Shown: positions 57,746 through 64,000 of the stretch, piece by piece
Numbering within the stretch: the stretch's first letter is position 1
Layout of the letters: every line of letters starts with the position of its first letter
NCBI GenBank assembly: GCA_900542285.1
Contig: UQNF01000004.1
Coordinates: forward strand, 1-64,000
Length of the DNA: 64,000 nt
Origin: an uncultured Clostridium sp.
Lineage (GTDB): Bacteria; Bacillota; Clostridia; Christensenellales; CAG-138
Direction: 5' to 3'
The notes under the pieces: generated by a model
Database searches by the model: none
What the model saw: the letters and a program-made list of their open reading frames with translations, nothing else
What the model was told of the DNA's origin: nothing
Program-made: the position numbers and the translations under genes

Positions 57746-58546
57746 ATGAAAATGAAAGCTAAAAGAATTTTTGCGATCACGCTGTTCGTCCTCTTTGCAT
57801 TTGCGGCGTTTGCGCTGCCCTCTTCCGCCGAGTATTCGCATCCCGACCGAATGGTCGATGAAGGCGATCTGCTTTCCGATTCACAGGAAGCCGCCCTCCG
57901 CAGCGAACTCGACAGGCTCAGCCTTCAGTACAACTGCGATATAGTCATAGTTACCGCTTCTTCGCTCAACGGACTTTCCGCCATGGAATATGCGGACGAT
58001 TACTTCGATTATAACCATTACGGTCTCGGCTCGAATAACAGCGGCATCCTTATGCTCGTCTGTCTTGAAGAAAGGGCCTATTGGTTCTCGACCTGCGGCG
58101 ACGCAATAACGATGTTCAGCGATAAAACTATCGACTACATGTGTGACCTGATCCCCGATTATCTTACCGACGGCGACTATTACGGCGCTTTCGAAAAATA
58201 CATCGAGATGAGCGATACAGTCATCGGCTCGTATGTTAACGACGGTAAGATATACACCCGTCCGCGTAAGCTGTCCGCCACACAAGTGCTCATCAGCATC
58301 GCTCTGGGCGTGGGCGTCGCATTCATCATCATGAGCATCAAAAAGAGCAAGATGAAGACCGTCCGCATGAAGCAGGAAGCCGACAGCTATGTCAGATCGG
58401 GCAGTATGCAGCTTACAGACTGCCGCGATACCTTCCTGTACTCCAAGGTCGATCGTACCCGCAGGGAGACTGAAAGCAGCTCCGGCTCAAGCACGCATAC
58501 CTCTTCCTCCGGCGAATCCCATGGCGGTGGCGGCGGAAGTTTCTAA
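57746..58546 (+). CDS. TPM-domain (YgcG/YdjH-like) membrane protein
   Basis: This 266-residue protein has a signal peptide (about 1-27), an extracytoplasmic TPM domain (about 33-165, VDEGDLLSDSQEAALRSELD) and a membrane helix (about 184-203). The cytoplasmic tail ends in Ser and Gly runs (SHGGGGGSF), typical of the family. It corresponds to YdjH in the Bacillus complex. ATG 57746 follows GGAGG. Confidence 0.88.
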   Translation: MKMKAKRIFAITLFVLFAFAAFALPSSAEYSHPDRMVDEGDLLSDSQEAALRSELDRLSLQYNCDIVIVTASSLNGLSAMEYADDYFDYNHYGLGSNNSGILMLVCLEERAYWFSTCGDAITMFSDKTIDYMCDLIPDYLTDGDYYGAFEKYIEMSDTVIGSYVNDGKIYTRPRKLSATQVLISIALGVGVAFIIMSIKKSKMKTVRMKQEADSYVRSGSMQLTDCRDTFLYSKVDRTRRETESSSGSSTHTSSSGESHGGGGGSF

Positions 58547-58572
58547 GACTATCATTATCAAGGAGAAATATT

Positions 58573-59175
58573 ATGTCACTGTTCGATTCCATCAAGAACA
58601 AGGCACAGCGCGCAGGCAGCGAAGCTGTCCGCAAGCTCGGCCAGGAAGTGGCGGCCGCTGCTTCCGGCAAGACCTACACCGTTACCCTCAGCACCCTTCC
58701 CATGAGCGTTGAGGAGCTTAAGGCCATGCCCGAGGGAAACCTTAAGCAGCCCGAAAACACCGCTGCGCTCACCATCGCCGCACTTGCTGTCTATCCTTCC
58801 AATCCTGATGCAAGTATCGCAATGATAAACTATATGCGCAACGGCCGTGACCTCATCGGTTCCGAGCTTCAGTTTGTCAAGGAGCGCGGTGTTTCCCACA
58901 ATCACGTTATCCTGTCCTATTTCAAGGGCGCAACACCCGATAACGACTACACCCCCTCCGAGCCCGCTGTCATCGAGCTTCTCGAGACCTCTACGAGCCG
59001 CGCTCAGATAAAGGACGGCTATCTCAAGCTCTTTGTACAGTCCGGCGGCGCCGACGCCCCCCGTCCCATCGTTCTGCGTCAGAAGCCTTCCACCGGCGAA
59101 TGGTTCCTTTGGGAGGGCGTTATGGGTCTGTTCAGCGGCGTTCGTACTCCCAAGAGCGCGGATCCTTGGGCATAA
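58573..59175 (+). CDS. DUF6935-family protein
   Basis: This 200-residue soluble protein begins with an amphipathic helix (SLFDSIKNKAQRAGSEAV), followed by a compact domain with LPMSVEELKAMPEGNLKQPE, TAALTIAALAVYP, YFKGATPDNDYTPSEP and GEWFLWEGVMGLFSGVR. It agrees with DUF6935 proteins I recall from Clostridia, often near envelope genes. ATG 58573 follows AAGGAG. It is the last gene of the SPFH operon; a 17-bp stem terminator lies after it. Confidence 0.78.
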   Translation: MSLFDSIKNKAQRAGSEAVRKLGQEVAAAASGKTYTVTLSTLPMSVEELKAMPEGNLKQPENTAALTIAALAVYPSNPDASIAMINYMRNGRDLIGSELQFVKERGVSHNHVILSYFKGATPDNDYTPSEPAVIELLETSTSRAQIKDGYLKLFVQSGGADAPRPIVLRQKPSTGEWFLWEGVMGLFSGVRTPKSADPWA

Positions 59176-59210
59176 ATTGTTTTGTGTTTTGCATTTGATG
59201 CCTTCTTATT

Positions 59211-59250
59211 GAAAACCGGCGGCTGCCTTCATTGGCGGCCGTCGGTTTTC
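59211..59250 (+). terminator. Terminator of the SPFH operon
   Basis: A 17-bp stem, starting GAAAACCGGCGG at 59211 and ending at 59250, with two G-U pairs and a 6-nt loop. No T run follows, but the stem is very stable. Confidence 0.72.
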
Positions 59251-59307
59251 ACATAGATTTGCGCCCCGTTTGCTTTTGAAATTTTATTAAATATATCGCG
59301 ATTCCAC

Positions 59308-59337
59308 TTTACAATTCCACCGTTTAGGTTATATAAT
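59308..59337 (+). promoter_or_regulatory. Promoter of the gcv operon
   Basis: TTTACA (59308-59313), an 18-bp spacer and perfect TATAAT (59332-59337). The leader is about 80 nt, too short for a glycine riboswitch, and I see no glycine-aptamer motif. Confidence 0.65.
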
Positions 59338-59422
59338 GATGCTGTGTGCCCATGTGCTTTTCAGGTTGGCTACCGCAGGTATTATTGGGCAGAATCCCGA
59401 AATTCTATTAGGAGGAATCCAT

Positions 59423-60514
59423 ATGGATAGCTTGGATAATCTTAAAAAGACTCCGCTGTATCAGAGGCATATCGACCTCGGCGGCAAGATGGTGGACTTC
59501 GGCGGCTGGGCGTTGCCCGTTCAGTACGCAAGCGGTATTCTTGAAGAGTGCAAGGCCGTGCGCCAGCGTGCAGGTCTGTTCGATGTTTCCCACATGGGCG
59601 AGGTAGACATCATCGGCAGCGGCGCTTACGACTACATTCAGAAGCTCGTCACCAACGACATCACCTCCATGACTCCCGGCAGGTGCCGCTATGCCGTGCT
59701 CTGCTACGAGAACGGCGGCGCAGTCGATGACGTTCTTATCTACAAGTACTCCGACGACCACTATATGTTCATCGTCAACGCAGGCAACACCGATAAGGAC
59801 TTTGCCTGGATGCAGGAGCATGTATTCGGTGACGTTCAAGTCATCAACAACAGTGCAAAATGGGGTCAGCTTGCGCTCCAGGGGCCCAAGCATCAGGCAG
59901 TTCTCGATGCTGCAGGCTTCGAGGGCGAGCTTCCCATGAAATACTACACATTTAACGACAAGATGGTCGTTGCCGGCATTCCCTGCCTCGTTTCCCGTAC
60001 CGGATATACCGGCGAGGACGGCGTTGAGCTGTACTGTGCGGCAGAGGACACCGTGGCTCTCCACACCGCGCTCTGCGAGGCAGGCAAGGCGGTTGATATG
60101 CTCTGCTGCGGTCTCGGCGCAAGGGACACCCTCCGCTTTGAAGCAGGCATGCCCCTATACGGCCATGAGATGAACGAAAACGTTTCCCCCGTTGAATGCG
60201 GTCTCGGCTTTGCTATTAAACTCAACAAGCCCGACTTCATCGGCAAGGAGGCTCTCCTTCAGCCTCAGAAGCATAAGCGTATCGGTCTGAAGCTCGTCGG
60301 TAAGGGTATCGCCCGTCCTGAGGCAGAGGTGCTCGTAAACGGCAAGGTCGTCGGCGTTGTCACTTCCGGCGGTCCCGCTCCCTCTGTCGGCGGCAATTAC
60401 TGCATGGCGCTTGTCGATGCCGATGCCGATGAGAACGGCGTTTGGGCAGTCTCCGTCAGGGGCAAGAGCATCGAGTGCGAATTCGCTCCGCTTCCTTTCT
60501 ATAAGAGAGCGTAA
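59423..60514 (+). CDS. gcvT: Glycine cleavage system aminomethyltransferase (T protein)
   Basis: This 363-residue protein transfers the aminomethyl carbon to tetrahydrofolate, releasing ammonia. It carries VDFGGWALPVQY, GLFDVSHMGEVDI, ARDTLRFEAGMPLYGHE and VTSGGPAPSVG. ATG 59423 follows AGGAGG; the frame is open to 59336 without a site. It is the first gene of gcvT-gcvH-gcvPA-gcvPB. Confidence 0.96.
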   Translation: MDSLDNLKKTPLYQRHIDLGGKMVDFGGWALPVQYASGILEECKAVRQRAGLFDVSHMGEVDIIGSGAYDYIQKLVTNDITSMTPGRCRYAVLCYENGGAVDDVLIYKYSDDHYMFIVNAGNTDKDFAWMQEHVFGDVQVINNSAKWGQLALQGPKHQAVLDAAGFEGELPMKYYTFNDKMVVAGIPCLVSRTGYTGEDGVELYCAAEDTVALHTALCEAGKAVDMLCCGLGARDTLRFEAGMPLYGHEMNENVSPVECGLGFAIKLNKPDFIGKEALLQPQKHKRIGLKLVGKGIARPEAEVLVNGKVVGVVTSGGPAPSVGGNYCMALVDADADENGVWAVSVRGKSIECEFAPLPFYKRA

Positions 60515-60626
60515 ATCAGGTTATTATACCGAACGATCCGGTCATACTGAATGATTCTGTTATGCCGAAATAATCGGTATTATACATATCAACCAATAAA
60601 TCAGACAAACCTTGGAGGTAAATATT

Positions 60627-61004
60627 ATGGTTCCCAATGATCGCAAATACACCCGTGAGCATGACTGGGTATTGATCGAAGACGGCATTGCAAAGCTCGG
60701 CATCACCGACCACGCGCAGGACGCGCTCGGCGACATCGTTTATGTTGAGCTTCCGGCAGTGGGCGATGAGCTTGCGCTGGGCGATTGCTACACCACCATC
60801 GAATCCGTAAAGGCAGCTTCCCCCGTCTATACTCCCGTTGCAGGCGAAGTCGTCGAGATCAACGAGGAGCTCGATGCGACCCCCGAACTGCTCAACCAGG
60901 ATCCCTATGAACAGTTCATCGTTGCTGTCAAGGTCACCGATGTCAACGAAGCCGACCTCCTCACCGCAGAGGAATACGAAGCTCTCCTCGCAGAGGAAGA
61001 ATAA
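60627..61004 (+). CDS. gcvH: Glycine cleavage system H protein
   Basis: This 125-residue lipoyl carrier protein has its lipoyl Lys62 in the canonical ESVKAASPVYTPVAGEV. The start at 60627 (MVPNDRKYTREHDW) has GGAGG 8 nt upstream. It shuttles the aminomethyl group between the P and T proteins. Confidence 0.96.
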   Translation: MVPNDRKYTREHDWVLIEDGIAKLGITDHAQDALGDIVYVELPAVGDELALGDCYTTIESVKAASPVYTPVAGEVVEINEELDATPELLNQDPYEQFIVAVKVTDVNEADLLTAEEYEALLAEEE

Positions 61005-61074
61005 TTGAATTGCAACTCCTCGGGGCATCGCTCCGGGGAGTATTCCGCTTATCAATCAGCAAGGAAACGAATAA

Positions 61075-62397
61075 ATGAAAAGCTATGTCCCGAATACCGT
61101 CGCTGAGCGTGAGGAAATGCTCAAGACCATCGGTCTTGACAGCATGGATCAGCTCTTTGGCGACATTCCGGAGGATCTGAAGCTCAACCGTCCCTTGGAT
61201 CTCCCTGCTCCCATGAGCGAGATGGAGCTTAGGAACCTTATCATGGGCTATGTCCTCCAGAACGACGAAGGCGCGCTGCTCTTCAGGGGCGCAGGCGTCT
61301 ATCATCACTATATCCCTTCGCTCATTCCTCAGCTCGTTGCAAGAAGCGAGTTTTACACCGCCTACACTCCCTATCAGGCGGAGATGAGCCAGGGTATGCT
61401 CCAGAGCATATTTGAGTGGCAGTCCGTTATCTGCAATATCACAGGCATGGAAGCCTCCAACGCCTCCGTCTATGACGGCGCGACCGCAGCGGCGGAATCC
61501 ATGATAATGCTCTCAAACATCAAGCGCAAGAATAAGGTCCTCTACAGCGCTGCCCTCAATCCGGGCGTTATCGAGGTCATGAAAACCTACGGCCACTGCC
61601 AGGGCATCGAGCTTGTCGAGATACCCGTCGGTGCTGACGGAATTACCGACATGGAGGCGCTTAAAGCGGCGCTGCCCGAAAGCGCAGGCTATATCGCCGC
61701 TCAGCCCAACTATTTCGGCTGCATCGAAAAGATGGACGAGATAGCCAATGCCGTTCACGAAGCGAAGGCGCTGCTGGTAAGCTACTGCAACCCCATCAGC
61801 CTCGGAGCAATCAAGCGTCCGGGCGACTACGGTGCTGATATCGCCATCGGCGACACCCAGCCCATGGGCATTCCGATGAACTTCGGCGGCCCGTACGCGG
61901 GCTTTATGGCAGCCACCGGAAAGCTTATCCGCAATCTTCCCGGCCGTATCGTCGGTGAGACCACCGATGCGGAGGGCGGAAGGGTTTACGTTCTCACCCT
62001 TCAGGCAAGGGAACAGCATATCCGCAGGGAAAAGGCATCGAGCAACATCTGCTCCAACGAGATGCTCGCAGCCATCATGTCCACCATGTATGCCTGCACC
62101 ATGGGCCCCTCCGGCATGAAGGAGGTCGCCGAGCAGAACATTGCCAAGGCTCATTACCTTGCAAAGGAGCTTTGCACTCTGCCCTATATGCACATGCGCT
62201 ATGATACTCCGTTCTTCAACGAGTTTGTTATCGACACCGATCGTCCTGCGGAGGAGATCAACGAAGCGCTCAAGACCCTTGGCATCGTCGGCGGACATAT
62301 CCTGCCCGACGGCGGAATGCTCTGGTGCGCAACCGAGATGAATTCCCGCGAGGATATCGATTTTCTTATTCAGATGCTTAAGGAGGTAGTAAAATGA
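61075..62397 (+). CDS. gcvPA: Glycine decarboxylase subunit 1
   Basis: This 440-residue N-terminal half of the split P protein has a PLP fold without the Lys. It carries [43 protein letters not shown] and the [17 protein letters not shown] region. The split PA/PB form is usual in Bacillota. ATG follows AAGGAAACGAATAA; its stop overlaps gcvPB by 4 bp. Confidence 0.96.
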   Translation: MKSYVPNTVAEREEMLKTIGLDSMDQLFGDIPEDLKLNRPLDLPAPMSEMELRNLIMGYVLQNDEGALLFRGAGVYHHYIPSLIPQLVARSEFYTAYTPYQAEMSQGMLQSIFEWQSVICNITGMEASNASVYDGATAAAESMIMLSNIKRKNKVLYSAALNPGVIEVMKTYGHCQGIELVEIPVGADGITDMEALKAALPESAGYIAAQPNYFGCIEKMDEIANAVHEAKALLVSYCNPISLGAIKRPGDYGADIAIGDTQPMGIPMNFGGPYAGFMAATGKLIRNLPGRIVGETTDAEGGRVYVLTLQAREQHIRREKASSNICSNEMLAAIMSTMYACTMGPSGMKEVAEQNIAKAHYLAKELCTLPYMHMRYDTPFFNEFVIDTDRPAEEINEALKTLGIVGGHILPDGGMLWCATEMNSREDIDFLIQMLKEVVK

Positions 62398-63839
62398 GGC
62401 AGTCCTATAAGCTTATATTTGAACGCTCCCATGAGGGCAGGCGTGCTTACGACCTTCCGGAGCTGGATGTACCGGAAGTAGCCGACGCCATTCCCGAAAG
62501 CATGAGGAACGATTCCAAGCTTGAACTTCCCGAGCTTGGCGAAGTCGATGTCGTTCGTCACTATACCAACCTTTCCCGCCGCAATTTCGGCGTGGACAAC
62601 GGTTTCTATCCCCTTGGCTCCTGTACGATGAAGTACAATCCCAAGATTAACGAAGAGGTCGCAGGTCTGTTTGAAGATATGCACCCTCTTCTTGACGAGG
62701 ATATGTGCCAGGGTTCGCTCAGGCTCATGTATGACCTTGAGCGCTGCCTGTGCGAGATTTGCGGCATGGACGCTTTCACGCTCCAGCCTGCTGCCGGCGC
62801 TCACGGCGAGCTGACCGGACTCATGCACATCCGCGCATACCATGAGGCACGCAAGGACTTTGCAAGGACCACCATCATCGTTCCCGATGCGGCGCACGGC
62901 ACCAACCCTGCCAGCGCTGTTATGGCAGGCTTCAAGGTCAAGGAGATCAAGTCCGCTCCCGACGGCGGCGTTGATCTGGACGCTCTGCGCGCGGCGGTAG
63001 GGCCCGACACCGCAGGTCTGATGCTCACCAACCCCTCCACCCTCGGCCTTTTTGAGCGCAATATCAAGGAGATCGCCGAGATCGTTCACGAAGCAGGCGG
63101 ACTTCTCTACTATGACGGTGCAAACCTCAACGCTATCATGGGCATCGTCCGTCCCGGCGACATGGGCTTTGATGTCATGCACATCAACCTGCACAAGACC
63201 TTCTCCACCCCCCATGGCGGCGGCGGTCCCGGCAGCGGCCCCGTTGGCGTAAAGCAGCATCTGGTTCCTTACCTTCCCGTTCCCGTGCTCACCGACGTTG
63301 ACGGCATGATCACCATGGACTATGACCGTCCCGAATCCATCGGCAAGGTCAAGAACTTCTTTGGCAACTTCGGCGTTATCGTCAGGGCATATGCCTACAT
63401 CCGTTCTCTCGGCGGCGAAGGCCTCAAGGAAGCCAGCGAGAATGCGGTTCTCAACGCCAACTATGTCATGAACGCGCTCCGCGGCACCTACGAAATACCC
63501 CATGACCGCATCTGTATGCATGAATGCGTCATCGCTCCGGGCGAGCTGATGGAGCATGGAATCCACACCACGGATGTTGCCAAGGCGCTCATTGACCGCG
63601 GTTATCATCCCCCGACCATCTACTTCCCCCTCATCGTACATGAGGCGATGATGATAGAGCCCACCGAAAGCGAAAGCCGTGAGACCCTTGATGAATTTAT
63701 CGAGGCGATGAAGGATATCGCACGCGAGGCAAAGGAGGATCCCGAAGCCATTCACGCCTGCCCCAAGACCACACCCGTCGGCAGACCCGATGAAACCAAG
63801 GCCGCAAGGAATCCCGTTGTCCGCTTTATCAAAGGCTGA
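62394..63839 (+). CDS. gcvPB: Glycine decarboxylase subunit 2
   Basis: This 481-residue catalytic half binds PLP through the Lys in [18 protein letters not shown]. It decarboxylates glycine and loads the aminomethyl group on GcvH. It carries [17 protein letters not shown], and the GANLNAIMG segment. It is coupled to gcvPA by an ATGA overlap. Lpd (L protein) is not in the operon. Confidence 0.96.
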   Translation: MRQSYKLIFERSHEGRRAYDLPELDVPEVADAIPESMRNDSKLELPELGEVDVVRHYTNLSRRNFGVDNGFYPLGSCTMKYNPKINEEVAGLFEDMHPLLDEDMCQGSLRLMYDLERCLCEICGMDAFTLQPAAGAHGELTGLMHIRAYHEARKDFARTTIIVPDAAHGTNPASAVMAGFKVKEIKSAPDGGVDLDALRAAVGPDTAGLMLTNPSTLGLFERNIKEIAEIVHEAGGLLYYDGANLNAIMGIVRPGDMGFDVMHINLHKTFSTPHGGGGPGSGPVGVKQHLVPYLPVPVLTDVDGMITMDYDRPESIGKVKNFFGNFGVIVRAYAYIRSLGGEGLKEASENAVLNANYVMNALRGTYEIPHDRICMHECVIAPGELMEHGIHTTDVAKALIDRGYHPPTIYFPLIVHEAMMIEPTESESRETLDEFIEAMKDIAREAKEDPEAIHACPKTTPVGRPDETKAARNPVVRFIKG

Positions 63840-63849
63840 TAATTATAAC

Positions 63850-63873
63850 GGAGCAGTCCGCCCGGGCTGCTCC
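63850..63873 (+). terminator. Terminator of the gcv operon
   Basis: GGAGCAG (63850-63856) pairs with CTGCTCC (63867-63873), followed by TTCCTTTTTTGGG. Confidence 0.88.
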
Positions 63874-64000
63874 TTCCTTTTTTGGGAGTGTGTTGTTGTT
63901 AGATATCTGCTTAGCTGTTTTCAGCTATTTGAAATTCCACACCCCCATTTCCTTCTTTTTTTGGGAGAGTATTGTTGTATGAAATCTGCTTAGCTGCTTT
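63873..64000 (+). repeat. Imperfect direct repeat at the window end
   Basis: A unit of about 45 bp beginning CCTTTTTTGGGAG and ending ATCTGCTTAGCTGTTTT (from 63876) recurs from 63952 as CCTTCTTTTTTTGGGAG... with ATCTGCTTAGCTGCTTT, a period of about 78 bp. It runs off the window, so the copy number is unknown. Confidence 0.55.

Noticed and set aside
59338..59422. Glycine riboswitch before gcvT
   Set aside because: The leader is about 80 nt and lacks the conserved aptamer core; only a promoter and ribosome site are seen.
62370..63755. 461-codon frame opposite gcvPB
   Set aside because: Shadow of gcvPB; no ribosome site, no family.

Overview
The window looks like chromosome of an anaerobic, probably spore-forming member of the Bacillota (class Clostridia). 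The evidence is a sporulation sigma factor G gene, a Clostridia-style crotonase/3-hydroxybutyryl-CoA dehydrogenase pair, an oxygen-scavenging flavodiiron protein, methionine gamma-lyase, a split glycine decarboxylase, zinc-type S14, AddA and RNase Y. I cannot name the genus. Core genes are fairly GC-rich. Two stretches (about 1-2.7 kb and 12.9-15.1 kb) are clearly AT-richer and carry zinc-ribbon membrane proteins, which suggests acquired DNA.

Layout: 0.3-4.6 kb holds a large zinc-ribbon membrane protein, a tiny Cys-rich protein, a nucleoside phosphorylase and a two-zinc-ribbon protein. The last is preceded by its own sigma-A promoter and a strongly folded RNA of about 225 nt. 5-9.4 kb has an M18 aminopeptidase, an orphan 83-residue gene, a cluster of six DnaA boxes (candidate origin or DnaA-binding region), then crt-hbd. 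9.4-12.9 kb holds a four-domain flavodiiron protein and CCA-adding enzyme. 13.1-16.5 kb is an operon of a zinc-ribbon membrane protein and an SPFH/GYF protein. 16.6-20.2 kb has a repeat-containing unknown protein and the operon DUF1002-zincin-dusB. 20.4-29.1 kb has methionine gamma-lyase, recF-gyrB-gyrA with its own promoter, and a membrane-anchored propeller protein. 29.5-31.5 kb holds tRNA-Lys, sigG and a BlaI-type repressor.

31.7-48.4 kb, all on the minus strand, is the complete S10-spc-alpha ribosomal protein supercluster (rpsJ to rplQ, with secY, adk, map, a KOW protein, infA and rpoA). It begins at a near-consensus promoter with phased A-tracts and a 290-nt structured leader. It is interrupted by a hairpin after secY, a hairpin between rpsH and rplF, and a 406-nt highly structured spacer between rpmJ and rpsM.

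48.6-54 kb carries RNase Y and AddA, each with its own promoter. 54.3-59.2 kb has a stand-alone receiver-like protein and a five-gene envelope-type operon resembling Bacillus ydjI/ydjG/ydjH but without PspA. 59.4-63.8 kb is the glycine cleavage operon gcvT-gcvH-gcvPA-gcvPB.

The most interesting items are the promoter-driven structured RNA at 4.6-4.8 kb, the structured spacer inside the alpha operon, the DnaA-box cluster near 7.1 kb, and the two SPFH/zinc-ribbon operons.
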